Positions 23,861-39,400 of a stretch of 64,000 bases of DNA are shown in pieces. Position numbers and translations under genes: made by a program. This DNA is from Leptidea sinapis. Lineage: Eukaryota; Arthropoda; Insecta; Lepidoptera; Pieridae. Below the pieces are notes generated by a model, which worked only from the letters and a program-made list of their open reading frames with translations, was not told the origin of the DNA and searched no databases. How positions within the stretch are numbered: position 1 is the first letter of the stretch; each line of letters starts with the position of its first letter. The stretch spans positions 992,001 to 1,056,000 of the forward strand of contig NC_066288.1 of assembly GCF_905404315.1 (NCBI RefSeq), read 5' to 3'.

Positions 23861-24460
23861 ATGTAAAATGTAAAATAATATATATGTAAATCAATATAAT
23901 ATGTGTAATGTAAAATGTCATATTAATATTTACTTTAATAATGCTATTCCTTTAAATAGCTGGGTTAAGCTTTCAGCCAGACTCTAGCAGCGTAGAAGGT
24001 CGGAGTAATTTTTTTAGCCATGTTTTTTCTACGTAACTGTGCCATTATGCTCATTTTGAGAAAATAGGTAGAGAAGGTAGGTTAAATGACAGTATTCATG
24101 GAGTCAAGCACTAACAAAGAGAATTTAAGCACTAAGTGCACTAGTAATTGGCTTATGGACCTGCATCCCGTTCTTTTAAAAAAAAGACACTTCTATTTTT
24201 AACTTCAAAAGTAGTACCTACATTACATTGCAAATTGCAATTATTTTGAATCTTGGTTGGTTTGTGACTTGTGATATCGGTGACCGGTGCAAGTTTTTTT
24301 TATTTATTAATTACTAAGAATTTTGCAATCGTATTCACAATAAATTAAATATTTAACATTGGATACACGATACAGTGAACACTACTAACTGAAAGTAGTA
24401 CAGATTTTTAACATTCCACTGTTTGTAACTTTGTAGCCGGCATTTTGTAGTAACATCAAA

Positions 24461-27400
24461 ATGACTAGCAAAAATTGTCCTTTCAACGATGTTCAATTTC
24501 TTGAGCAAATGAAAAAGTTTATAGACCAATGCAAGACGAACCCAATGATCTTGCATCATCCTGAATTATCGTTTTTTAAAGATTATCTTGTATCACTTGG
24601 TGTTACGCCCTATGCTGCTTTTGATGCCAAAAGTTTCACCGCTTCAGGAGATGGGTTTGTACCTACTTCAATATTAGCTATGTTAAAATTTGTAGTCTGG
24701 AGATGGAGTTAATATTTTATAGAAATATATATAATAATCTTTGAAAAATATTATCATATAATTTTGTCTAATTGATTTATTACTACTTCATTCAGAATTA
24801 AAATTTACTGACTACTTGTATTGATCACTATAATAATGTTTTGATGTTAATAAAATATAAGTGGAGTTAATTTATTAATATGTTCACTAACCATTCTTCT
24901 TTTAGATTAATGTGTGGTTGTTTAGAAATTAACAAATTATATTACAAACTTGTAAAACACACACATCACATATTTTATAGAGCCAAAAGAAAGTTTCTGT
25001 CCACCATCAAAGTGTATAAAACATAAAATAAATGACTACTTAGGGTATCTTCATATTTTCACAGTAATCATTGTGTTGTACTATTATACATATCAATATA
25101 AAATAGTTTATATTGTGACTCCTGACAGTTTTTTTTAACTATTATATTTTTTTATAGAAGAACAAATAAATATAAATCTGGTTCACCTGATTGTATGCGA
25201 ACAGCATGTCTTATACTCTAGTAACATCAGAGGAATCATGAGTGTTTCCAACATTATACAGTGTTAAATAAACATATATTTGACTTTGAAAACATTGATA
25301 TCTCTCACCCTCCAGGTGAGGATTGAAGAGGGGACTCAGTGGTGAAAGACATTGGTATATACCTCATGAGCCACCAACACTTAATTGCTAATTGATATAT
25401 TGTTTCACTGGAAATACATCAATTATGTTACTTGTTTGGGCTGTGCGATATCAATCTCTACATTCATGCACTGTCTTAATATTGTTCCATCTTTTCTAGT
25501 CATAAGCCCAGTACTGATGACAATGCAGCTGATAATAGGCCAGAATCTCCTGATTCAGATCTATCCGACTATGAATCTGATGTTGAACTAGATATGGAAG
25601 GTAAGATGTTCATCAATCTTGTTGTAGAATGTGTCTACCTCTCCAGCAAATGGATTGTAGGATTCACAAATGGGAAAATCTCAATATATTTCTGTTGTTC
25701 TGGAATGGGATTTTTCATTATAAAATTTCTGTTGATAATCTTATTATTAATACTGTATTAATTCTATCTTTACATTTATTATCCAAAAACAAACATTCAA
25801 AAATATATTTTTCATTGCTTTGTATACTCATTGTTTTATAGGTGTTATGGAAGGAGATCCAACTGAAGCTGTACAAGATATGGGGGACCTCTCAAAAGAA
25901 GTTACAGATGTGGATAGGGATAATTCAGATGAAAAGCGTTCTGCAGCTATGAGAGCATTTTCTGAGCAGAAATATGAAGATGCAATTACTTTGTACACAG
26001 AAGCTATTAAGCTGAATCCACAAAGTGCATTGCTGTTTGCTAAAAGAGGTCAAGTAAGTAATTGTTATAATTATATTATATAGTTATTACCATTTGAAAC
26101 TTTTTGCTCTCAGCAACTTGCATGAACTGAAATAATATTTTAATTTTATGAAGAATATAACTAATTTGCTTCTGGCTTCTGATTGAAAATGAATTGAGGG
26201 AGAGAGAGAGAGAACTTTTGGATTCTCTGAGTCTAGTGTCTCAACATGCTTGATTTTTGTTTTCATGCTTTGATAGCCCAATCCCAAAAGAAATGTTTTT
26301 AAAACGGGCATGTATTTCACTTGAAAAGCCCAATCCCAAAAAATATGTCATAGAAAACAAGTATTTTTTTCAATTGAATACCCCATATGTGAGAAATCTT
26401 GTACCCACAAGAGTGGCTGCACTAAGAATAGCGATTTCACAAGAATGGAACAATATTCCTTAAGACTGTTTAATAACCCTGATCAGATCTATAAGAATCT
26501 GTAATAAGGGCATGGGAGAAGGCACAACTTATTTAAATAAAATAAACCCGTGAAAAAAAAAATAGTTAAAAATAATAGTTTTATAAATAATAGGCAACGG
26601 CAGCTATATCGCCTCGCTTTTTCGATTCATCGAGTTTCAAACCACAATGATTCTAAAGAAGTTTCACTTCAAAAATTGTTGCATTTAAAATTATATGTGT
26701 CTTTATTAAATACTTAATTTATATTTTATTTCTTCTTTCTTTATTGCATATAACCTAGTATTTCTAACAATATTATACTGATTTAGTGAAATATTCACTT
26801 GCAACATTATTGGCTGTCTGTGCGTGTTGGCGAATGTAAGTACGTGACGCTCACACACACATTTATTATAATGTTACTTCTATATTGACAGGAACTATGA
26901 ATGAAATTATGGTTCTGAGAGTTATTATTCTAAGATGTAGGCATTATTGACTGGCCTGAACAGTCACCCGACTTGAATGCTGTTGAACATAATCAGGGGT
27001 GTGCATTGGTTTTCCATCAAGGAAGGCACCATGATCAAACAAGTCGTAGTTGCGCTTTAGTCCAACAGCGCTGGGGTTTGAGGTGAAAATATTTAAGTTG
27101 TTTGGATTTTGCGCACTGCACAATTTAAAATTAATTGATTCATCTTATATTTTCTACAAAATAATATTATACTGATATTATACATTAAACTCATGAAAAA
27201 TGACATGTCCAGTCCCCTTTTTTATTGGCTTCAGAATTAGTAATAAGTTTTTCTATTGTATCTATATAACCTAGGTACGCGTAGTTTGAAAATAAAAGAT
27301 TTTGTTATTAAAATAACCTATGATACATTACTACATATTTTCACTATCCGCTAGAGGGCGGTGAAGACTCAATTTGTAATCACTGTATCGATTTTTCGGA

Positions 27401-30400
27401 TATTTAAGATGTTCCTTAGATTTAACATCGATTTATATATATACATAATATTATGACGTGTTATTGTATTGTGTACTTTCCGAAGTCACCAGTAGATGTC
27501 ACTCATCTATGTGAATGGTGAATTCTGATTGAAATTTTTGTTTGAAACGTTTGTAGCTTCGAAAAAGAACTTTAAACTCAATCCTTAGAATTTTAAACTT
27601 ATAACCCCCAAAATTGCACACACAGTACAATCGGTCTACTTATCATTTAATAAAATATTTACATTTTATTGATATTGTAAGTAGGTTTAATATTTAGTAG
27701 GCAATTATGACATAAATTCTCTTACCATTGTTTTTGCGGTGTTTTTCGTGTTTTTACTTGTATTATAATGTTAACAGCGATCGAACAAATATTTTCTCCA
27801 TCACAGATGGAAGTGGGAGAGTCACGCAGCCGTCTTTTGACGTCAGCACAATCGGGCCAGAGTCGTCCGGGTTAATTACCACACTCGCACAGAATACCGG
27901 CGTGAAGTAGCGGCCTAGTGCCGCTATGTTTCGCATAGGTTAGTGTCGAGGACCGGAGGCCATTCCCCCCCATCCCCAACAAAGATTATGAAAGCGGTCC
28001 CTAAAGAGACCCCAGGAGGGTACCGGCTCTACCAGAGTCGGAGAATCCCTCCCCGAGCACTCTAGCTCGGGCTGCCCTTCGTATTCTGGGGAGGGCACAG
28101 TACCGCGCATGACCAAGGACAAACGAGGCAGTAACACCACGGCACCCCGCTCCACACTCAACGTGGACTTTTGCAATATCAGGGGAATTCACTCCAACTT
28201 AAACGCCGTCCACCACCACCTTGAGACGGCGAAGCCGGCCTTGTGTTTCCTTACGGAGACGCAGATATCTCGACCTAGCGATACGTCATATTTAACGTAC
28301 CCCGGGTACAAAATTGAGCACAGTTTTTTGCCTCATGCCGGGGTATGTGTGTACGTTAGTGAGGATATCTGCTGTCGCCGTCTCGGCAATTTTGAGGGTA
28401 GGGACCTGTCCACTCTCTGGCTCCGCGTAGATTTAGAGGACCGCGTCCGCATCTATGCGTGTGTCTACAGGTCCCATAGTGGTAACGCAGAAACCGATCA
28501 TCTCATGGGCTGCGTTCAAGCGGCAATTGACGACGAGCTTGCACAGATCCCGAATGGCTTGGATCACGTACCACAGACTACGCAGGGCGATCTGTGCATA
28601 ATTTTGCATTGGCGTACGATTCTGCTGACTACACATCCCGATGGTTACCAGGTCATTGTCGACGCCCCTCTCGGAACGTCCGACCATTGCCTGGTCAGGA
28701 GTGTAGTGCCTATACGACGCCCACGTCGCAGACCACCAGCGACTCGCCGCGTTTGGCACTACAAGTCAGCAGATTGGGATAGGATGCGTTCCTTTTTTGC
28801 ATCCTACCCTTGGAGCAGGGTTTGTTTCCCTTCGGATGATCCTAGTGCCTGCGCCGTTGCAGTAGCCGATGTGATACTACAGGGCATGGATATTTTAATA
28901 CGAAGGTCTGTAGTACCGATCGGTGGCAGATCACAGCCCTGGTTCTATGCGTCAGTTAAAGCAGCATCTGACTGCAAAAAACAGGCGTATCGAACTTGGG
29001 TTGCGGCGCTGGGCACAAAGGATCCGAACTGCATAGTTCTAAAGAGGAAATACAACCGTGCTTCCAGATTTTTTAAGCGGCAAATCGCCCGTGCATAGTC
29101 AAAACACGTCGTCAAAATCGGCGAGCAGCTTTCCAGTTACCCGACCGGAACACGCAAGTTCTGGTCGTTGTCGAAAGCTGCTCTTGGTAACTTCAGCCAG
29201 CCGTCCATGCCGCCGTTGCACATGAGGAATGACACCCTGGCCCATACGGCAAAAGAGAAAGCCGATCTCCTGTGCGCTCTTTTCGCCTCCAACTCGACTC
29301 TTGACGACAACGGAAAAACACCGCCGACCATCCCGCGGTGTCAGAGCTCTATGCCTGAGGTACAGTTCAGACAGAAAACTGTTAGCTCTGTTTTCGTTGG
29401 ACGTCAGGAAGTCGAGCGGGCCGGATGGCATTTCTCCAATCGTGCTTAGAACGTGTGCCCCTGAGTTGACGCCGGTGCTAACGCGTTTATTCCAAAGGCG
29501 TAGTCCCTGACTCATGGAAGTCAGCCCTTGTCCATCCGATCCAAAAAAAAGGAGACAGTTCGGATCCGGCAAACTACAGGCCTATTGCTATTACCTCCCT
29601 GCTCTCCAAAATCATGGAGGGCATAATTAGCCGTTAGCTCTTGGTATACCTAGAGGGTCACCAGTTGATCAACGACCGACAATACGGGTCTCGCCATGGT
29701 CGGTCGGCAGGTGATCTTCTGGTATACCTAACACATAGATGGGCTGCGGCTATTGAAAGCAAGGGGGAAGGCCTGGCAGTAAGCCTGGATATAGCGAAGG
29801 CCTTTGATCGTGTATGGCACAAGGCGCTCCTCTCTAAACTTCCATCATTTGGGCTTCCGAGAGCTTGTGCAAGTGGACCTCCAGCTTCCTCACTGGGCGC
29901 AGCATACAGGTCGTTGTCGACGGACATTGCTCGAACCCGAAGCCCGTGAATGCTGGAGTGCCCCAAGGCTGTGTGCTATCTCCTACGCTGTTTCTTCTGC
30001 ATATCAATGATATGTTGGACACCTCCAACATTCATTGCTATGCAGATGACAGCACTGGTGATGCCGTATACACGGGCCATGCACGTCTCTCTCGGGAAAT
30101 CGTCGACCAGTGCCGGGAGAAACTTGTGTCTTCTATCGAGTCCTCTCTTGAGAAGGTCGCGGAATGGGGTAAATTGAACCTTGTCCAATTTAACCCTCAG
30201 AAGACTCAAGCTTGCGCGTTTACCACTAAAAAAAACCCCATTTGTCGCATCACCGCTCTTCGACAACACTTCCCTAAAAGCCTCGCCTAGTATCGGAATA
30301 CTGGGTCTCGAAATCTCGAGCAATTGCCAATTCCGTGGCCATCTGGAGGGCAAAGCCAAATTGGCTTCAAAGAAACTGGGCGTCATTAATAGAGCACGGC

Positions 30401-33400
30401 AATACTTCAAGCCGGCCCACATTCTAACGCTGTACAAAGCGCAGGTCCGGCCACACATGGAGTATTGCTGTCATCTCTGGTCTGGCGCACCCCAGTATCA
30501 GCTCGATCCATTTGACCGCGTGCAACGCAGAGCAGCGCGAATTGTCGGGGACCCAGTACTCTGTGAACGGCTGGATCACTTGGCGTTGCGTAGAGACGTC
30601 GCTTCATTGTGTGTCTTCTACCGCATTTATCACGGGGAGTGTTCCGAAGAGCTGTTTTACCTAATTCCTGCCGCCGAATTCCACCTTCGCACGACACGCC
30701 ACAAGTTAGGATATCATCCTCACCATCTGGATGTGTGGCGGTCCTCCACAGTGCGGTTTACAAGGAGCTTTCTTCCACGTACTACAAAGCTGTGGAATGA
30801 ACTTCCTTGTGCGGTGTTTCCGGGACGATACGACATGGGTACCTTCAAAAAAAGCGCGTACACCTTCCTTAAAGGCCGGCAACGTTCCTGTGATTCCTCT
30901 GGTGTTGCAAGAGAGTATGGGCGGCGGTGATCACTTAACAACATAACAACAGGTGACCCGTACGCTCGTTTGTCCTCCTATTCCATAAAAAAAATAAAAA
31001 AAAAGATGTCTCAAGTAATATTAATTAGTATCGGCCAACATATTGAAAGAAACAATTTTTATTTTTATTAGAATGAAAACTGTACCACAACTGGAAAAAA
31101 CTTAATTTCTTTATTATATTTTAATAATCGAATCCCTCTTTATATTCACACAGTAACTTCATTTATTTTATTTCATTTTACGAACACAAAATCAAAATAC
31201 GAAGCAAATAAAATAAAAACGAAAAGGCCTTGCACTTTGCAGCAGAGTGAAACAGGTCATAGTCTATATTTTTTTGCACATGGGAACGGGTGAGACAGAT
31301 ATGGCATCGTTGGTTTAAATGTTTAACTCGCGATAATTCGTTAAGATTTAGGCGGTGGGCCAATAATAGGCCAGTAGGCTAGCTTACCTTACGCTGTTAA
31401 ATTGCGAAGACGTTTTTGGAACATTTGTAGTCGTATAACTTTCGACGAACACTTTTTCTAAAAAACTTGTATGTACGCAGCTGATGCTAATATGCCGTCC
31501 GTAATACTCCTTAAAACTTTATAGAAAAATAGAACCAAATTTAACTAAATTATCTTTAAGACTAATGCTTTATAATTTTTATGTAGGTTTATATTGAGGT
31601 AGGCATTGCCTATATGATGGAATGCACGCCCCTGCATGTATCGGGTTTCGAGAAAATGTAAGGGAAGAGCAACTTTTTGATCATCTGAAAAGAACCTTAA
31701 AAGCCTTACTCTCAAATACGATTTGGATAACTTAATATTGAATGAATTGAGATGGAAACACTGATTATTAAATTTGAAAATTAAGCCGATCTTGGTATCT
31801 GTGTCTCATTTTGTATGTTTGCATAAGTACAATTAGTCAAGACTATTTGTAATCATATTGAAAATGACCTGTTGTTTTTTTTATAATGCACAATTATTAT
31901 TCAAGCATAAAATAAGGTTTCATTCCATGTATAGTTAAGAAATAGCCTTAGATAGAGTTGACATGATGTGTAACTTACATGGATATGATACTACGTTGTT
32001 TATGGAGTTAAAAATCAAACTGTAAATATCAATTTAAATTTGAAAATAACTCGGAATACTTGGTTAAAATGTTTATTTCAAAGGCTCTTGAATTTTCATG
32101 CGTTTTATGTGTCTGTCAGTGTTGGATATTATTTAGAAATTCATATTTTCATGGCAGACACAATCAACATAACATGTGATGGACATCATAAATCAAATAT
32201 CTTCCGTCCCAACAAACACTGCAGGAGGCCAGTCCAACACTTGTTTAATGAACCATTACTACTAAGGAGCACTAATAAGGAGAACAAACTCAGAAATTAA
32301 TTTTGTTTGTTTTTTTTTTCAGGTTTTTCTAAAGCTCAATAAATTATATGCATGTATCAAAGACTGTTCTCATGCACTTGAGCTGAACTGTGACAGTGCT
32401 GCAGCTTATAAGTTCCGCGGAAGAGCATACAGGTATATATACCTATACTGGTTGCTTGGTACATGTTGTGCCTCTTAGTATATGTGGGGGGAAGTGGGTC
32501 AAGGTGGTAGGAATGCTTTATTTCAATAACAACTCACACTTACCTGACCCTCTGTTTATTTTTACAGATTATTGGGCAAATTTGAAGAAGCATCACATGA
32601 CTTATGTGAGTCCCTGAAGATTGACTATGACGACCAAACAAATGAATGGCTGAATGAAGTTAAACCCAATGCTGAGAAGTTGCGTCAGCATAGACTTAGT
32701 GTTCAACGAAAGAAGGAAGAGAAGGAGGTATGAAGTTAAATCCAAATATGTATTGAAGTAGATAATTGAATTATTCAATTTCAATATTCGTTTTCATTTT
32801 CATTCATGATTTGAAGTATTTGAGTATTGTACCTGTCTTTGCACGAGGAGCCCAGTATCAGCGGGAATAACATCTCTAACTAAGAAAAACATTTATTTCG
32901 CACTTTACATGTACACAGCACAATAGGTGTTGCCTGTCTCATGGGGGAAATAGTAGAATTAACACAATATAAAAATATACAAGCTGCTAGTTCTTATTGT
33001 TACAAGATGATTACTAAAAGCTAACTTATCAAATGAAAAAATAAAGTAAAAGTAATAACTACACAAGTATTAATTGTGTGTATATGTTTATGAAAATGTG
33101 TGTATTGTGTATTTGTAAGGATTGTACCTTTAGAAGATTTTCGGTTTCCATATAGGATAGTTGTATTAAATATTTACGTACAAAAAACAGAAATACAGCA
33201 AGATAAAGAGAAAGCGAATCAATAGTTACTGTAACCGATTTTGATTGATAAGTTTGAATATTAAACCACTAGCTAACACACACATTGACATTATCGGGCT
33301 GTCAGGTTGTCGTATATGCTAGTATATTGTATGGCTTGCACAGTTCGGAGATGATAAGTTCACAGATGTAACAAGAATTTCAAATACATTCATATGGTAG

Positions 33401-36400
33401 AAAGTGGTGCAGAAATCATAGGGATTATCGTCTCAAGGGTAGTTCAATCACTTTTCATGTGCATCACTTTTCAATTGCTTAAAAGTAACCAATTACTTTA
33501 AAATAAAATCAAAATCAAAGTCGAAAAAATCTTTATTCGCTGTAAAACTTTATAAGTTATTTAGTGCAAGTCAGGATTAAGTACAAAAGTTACAATAGCA
33601 TTCAAATGAGTATAACAATATTCATTAACAAAATTTAGAACATTAATTCCAACTATCTTTATCATTCAAATAATCTTTCACATTATAGGCCTTAGATGTT
33701 AATTTATTTTTTACGATACATTTAAATTTTTTAATAGATAATATTTTAATATAATTTTGGAGTTTATTATAAAAAATAACACAAACCACTTTAAAAGATT
33801 TAGCAATTTAACGGAGCCTAGTAGATGAAAATATTTTTTATTTGAGGGATGGCATTATGCATGCTGCAACAGTACATTTTACTAACGTTTTAATATAAAA
33901 CTAAGATGATATTTGACTCGATGACATTACGAATTTGTTTATGACATACTTAATTTATTAAAAAAACACAGCATTAGTTTTTCAAGAGTTTGTAAGCACT
34001 CATATATTTTGAGTGCTACATTGCAAGAAGAGACCCTTTGCTTTACTCTTCTCGCAAAAAACTAAATAATAACACATCCTAATAACGACCTAGATTCACT
34101 ACCAATAACACTCTTTTATTTTATGAAGTGATAGTTTACTGTTTTCTGACTAAAATATGTGAATTTTTGACGGTAATAATCAAAGGTAGATAGTATGATA
34201 AGACTGGTTCTATGTTTATACGTTCACTGCTTACAGGTCCTTTATGCTGAAGTTTTTTTTTACCTTGATATGATTTTTTTTTTTGTATAAAAAGTTTAAA
34301 AATAAACATCATACAAAAAGAAATAATATGATATTTTGCATCATTTTTTAAAATTAAACAGGATTTATGAGTTATAAATTTAAATACCTGTACCTCTAAA
34401 GTACAATGATTGTTGATAATAAACCTTAACTTTATTATTTCAGCATTCTGAGAAATTACAAAGTGCTCGCAAGGCCCAAGAGGCCCGGGCCCAAGCTGCT
34501 CGGGAACAGTCACAAGCCAATGATTCGACCCCTAAGTTCACTGGAGGCTTTCCAGCGGGGATGTCCATAAACCCACAAGATTTCATAAACCTTATGGCTG
34601 AGCACCCGGACCTGATAAACACTATTGCGGTAAATAATTGTTTGGTTAACAAGAAAATATTATGTTACTATAGTAGTATATTACTATAATATTATATTTA
34701 TGTGTGAGATATAGTTCCCACTTTATTCCCACCTTAAGGGCCGGCAGCACATCTCTTAGCTCCTGGTATTGTCCATGTGCGGCTGTCTCACCACTCCCCA
34801 TCACGTGAGCCTCTTATATAAAAAAAAAATAGTTAAAATATTAACTGAATATCGCAACAAATAAATAAAAGTTTTTTTTATTTCATTTTCGGATGTAGGT
34901 CATACACCACTAGTGTAAAACTTTAAGCTTTAACTTTATTTAACCGACTTCAAAAAGGAGAAGGTTATCAATTCGATCGGTATTTTTTTATTTTATGTAT
35001 GTACACCGATTACTCTGAGGTTTATGATCCGATTTACGTAATTTTTCTTTAGTTCGATGCAGAATAGATGCCATTTGGTACCATAAAAATTTTACATAGT
35101 TTGCCCAGTAGTTTGTGAACATTTCATTTTATGAAAATTTTTGTTTACCTCGATTATATAATTGTTTTTTGTGTACGGCTTTTTTAGGAGTTTTTATTCA
35201 GGTTGATTATATATTATAATTATTGACTGACACTTAAAAAAAAAACTACGTTTAAAAAACCGACTTCAAAAACTGAAAAGTATCATAACTAAAAATTTAA
35301 TTTAATACATCTTTACCTTTAATATTAATAAAATACTATTATTTGAATGTGCATGTAGCACATACAAAAAATTTATAGCTTTGAAGTCGGCGCCAAGCCA
35401 AATGTAGTATTAAGTACCTACACTCGCCACGCGTGACTTTGAGCGGGATAGCTTCGTCTAGAACAAACCAACCCAAGCGGACAGACACGCGCGGCCAGAC
35501 AACCTTAATAATACAGTTAGGTAGTATAATTTCAGTAAGTAAGCTGTTTATAATATTAAGTTTTATTTTGTTTAGGGCTTGGCACCGACGTAAAACCTAT
35601 CAATAGGTAGCACATATAAATATCTAATAGTATTTTATTAATATTAACGGTAAATATGTATTAAATTAAATTTTTAGTTATTTGATACTTTTCAGTTTTT
35701 GAAGTCGGTTTTTTTAAACGTAGTTTTTTTTTATTGTTAGTCAGTAGTAGGTACTAACACTGATGTTAATAATGTCTCACGATACTTTCAACTATGTAGA
35801 GCAGTTATTTTTTTCCGGAAAATAACTGTATTATGAAGTAGGTATAACCTTTTCATAATTGCTGCCTTAAACTATGAACGTTACTCATTATTAAAAGTGT
35901 ACATACATATCAATGTAGGAATCTTACTGGTTTCCCACCCACCACGTGAGCAGCGTAAAAAAATTGCTAGTTTTTATGGATAATATTGGCACGCCTTCCT
36001 CGGCCCTTGAAACTATTCTAGGGCTAACACCACTCGACATACACTTTCAACAAGAAGCGACAATGGCGACTCTACGTCTAAAGCTGTTGGGTGTATGGAA
36101 GAATGAAGACGGCCTAACAGATAAGCTCTGGAATAGGGTAACAAAGGATTATTCACTCTGTGAGGCACCATGTGATAAGATACCTAAAACAAATACCTTC
36201 CATAAATCCTATCACATACAGCTATATGAGAAAGATGCTGACCAGTCCGGTGTAAACGAATTAAGAATTTACACAGACGGCTCGAAAATGGCTACTGGAA
36301 CTGTTGCCGGCATATTCTCACAGGAACTAAAAATACACATTTCCATACCCTTGGGCACACACAGCTCCATCTTCCAATGTGAGTGCGTAGCCATCAAGGA

Positions 36401-39400
36401 AGCCGCCAGCGCTATATTAAGAAGAAAGGTACATGGCCACAACATCAGATTTCTTTCTGACAGTATGGCGGTACTAACAGCGCTGAAGGGTACCACACAC
36501 AACTCAGCACTAATACACGAATGTCACCAAACCCTGGAGCAAGTTGCCTCTTATAACCAGGTAACTCTGCAATGGATCAAGGGACATAGTGGTTCGTTGG
36601 GTAATGATGCAGCGGATGAGCTTGCAAGGCGGGCATCGGCAAATATAGTGTCTGGTCCATTGCCACTTCTGCCACTGCCCTTCAGCCAAATGCGCTCATG
36701 GATACGCTCTCTCACCAACGACCTACACAACACCCGATGGATGAATGTCTCAAGCTGTAGACAGTCGAAGGTGGCGATACCTGCACTATCGCCCAAACTG
36801 ACACGTAGACTTATGAGCCTCAACAGACATGACATCCGTATAATGGTGGGCACCCTAACGGGTCACACATCACTAAACAAACACCTTTTCACAATCGGCG
36901 TAACGGACAGTCCTAAGTGCAGAGGTTGTCTGACCGAAGACGAAACGGTCGCTCACGTAATCCTGGAATGTGCGAGGGTGGCCAACCAACGGGCAAAAAC
37001 CTTAACCAATACGAGGTCGCTCCAAGAAGTCTGTGAACACCCCAGGAATGTTCTGAACTTCTTGAAGGAGCTGGGCTGGTTGGAGTAACCGGCCATTACT
37101 GCACGCAAAATGGACCCATGCTAGTGGTTTAATTGCGGAAACAGGAGCCCCTATACCATACCATACCATACCATACCATGGATAATATTGTGAATTGTCC
37201 TTTTAGTTGGATAGTTTCTGACTTTGTTTTTTTTTTTGGTTATAAAATTGTTCTACAATACTAAAAATGTTTACCATATTCCGCCTTGTCACATATCATA
37301 TACATACATAAGTATAGTATTCAATTAGTCCCATCAATATAGTAAGAAAGAAAATACATTTATTCTGCAACTTAAACCTAGTATACAAGTAGACTTATTT
37401 AATAATTTACATGAACATGCAGAATTGGAGTTCACCTCAGCATAATACTGATCATACCCACAGGTGATATGATCAGCGCTGGTCTTCCAGAGAACCCCAG
37501 GTGTTCTAGCGGATTATCAAACTACTTAAACGTTATACATATAATACCTTACATATAAACAATTCCTGTTCCAGTTCCTAATTGCATTTACATATTAAAT
37601 GTAGCTTTAATTATTATATTTAAATATATGTTTAAATATAATAATTAGTTAGTTGTAAATTTAGCCATAACACTTTTACCTAAGGTTAAATCGGCAAAGC
37701 TATCAAATAAACCAACATACAAAGTGTTGATTCTTTTCACACACTATTATTGACCATATTGTAAGTATCAAACTTACATTTCAGGACCCCGAGGTGTCTC
37801 GTGCATTCATGGATGTATCTCAAAATCCAGAAAATTTTGTTAAATATGAGAACAACCCAAAGGTTATGGCTGTTGTGGACTTATTCAGAAAGAAATTCCC
37901 TGGTAAAATGCGTAAGTATTTAAAATATGATACTGTTTTATATATTATATTAATATAATATGCATAATGGTTAAAATTAGGTTACACTCTAAAGTATTCG
38001 TACGAGACTTGTCTATTGGGCAGCGCCACCTGACGAGGCTGAACACCAGTGACGGCAGGGTCGTTTCGTCTAAATCTGAACTTTTGAGGGAAGTCGAGAA
38101 GTTTACGGACAGCTACACCGGACCGTATGGGCACCTGTTACCAACAAAGGTGAAGACTCAAGGGCCAAATTATTAATCCGACACTATACTGAAGATATTC
38201 CAGACGTCAGCCTGTACGAGATTAGTATGGACCTAAAACAGCTTAAAAAGAACGAGGCGCCGGCTGATGATGGAATTACAGCCAAGTTTATGACTACTCC
38301 TGTGATTAAGATCATCCAGAAACTATTCAATTTCGTCATCCTTGAGGGCGTCACGCCGCAAGCATGAGTCATGACTCGGAAGTATAGTGATGCTGTTATT
38401 TAAAGAGGGCGATAAACCCTTTTGAAGAACTTCACATTAATGTCACTTCCGAGCCAGATTTAAGTTGGTTCCTACGACTATCACGAATCATCTCGTGCGC
38501 AGGTTCTACAACTCGCAACCTGCCGACCCAGCCGGATTGACCACATATATATGTTGCAGCAGGTTGTACAGAAGACGAAGGAGTATAACCAGCCATTATG
38601 ATTGGCGTTCGTGGACTGTGAGCAAGCCTTTGATTCGGTCGAGACCTCTTCAGCGGTGCCACATTGAATATCGAAGAGCTGAAGAGTTTGTATTGAAACG
38701 CCACCACCAACCACCATATCAGTCCGTCTCCATGATCAGATCTTAAAATTGATAACTGGCTTCAATATCAAGGGCTGATTTTCGATTCGCAGACGATATT
38801 GTAGTTAAAGCTGAGCCCTTGGAACACATATGCTATATGCTCGATGGCCTCAATACAGTATCCCAAGGAATAGGTCTCAAAATTTAATGTGGACAAAACG
38901 AAGATCATAATGTCCATGTCGCACCTGCTCCTGTAACAGCTGGAAACTGTACTGGCGATATTGTTGACGAGTACGTCTACGTTGGACAGATAATCCAGTT
39001 ATTGAATCATGAGACTCACTCGGCCGCTCCATAAAATCTTCTCGTCTCAAATATCACAGTGTCTCAAGACGAAGGTTTTTAACCAGTGTGTGTTACCATA
39101 ATGTGTTATAACACACGGAACTCGGACGTGGTCGCTAGCTATAAGTTTATATATTGTTAAAAGCCCGTTTTGTCGAGGACGTAGTTCACACACATGACAT
39201 GATAAAATATATATATCAGTGCCTTTAATCGTATACATTTTTCAAGTGCTAGCCAGTACTAACACACAACAGAATTAAAACATTGATGCACAGGGCGCGG
39301 GGCGGGCTGCCACGGACGACACATAGTTTATATAACAGAGTTGATGTGTGCCCAGTGCGCTCATTAACATAGCAAACAAGGCATTGGAAACATTTATTGA

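Noticed and set aside
28109..29098. A 329-residue host nuclease gene
   Set aside because: It is the nuclease ORF of a Jockey-like LINE with an internal loss, followed by RT and tail in other frames.
35946..37088. A 380-residue host RNase H gene
   Set aside because: Its first codons are intron sequence before a target-site duplication; the rest is a 5'-truncated LINE with a CCATA tail.
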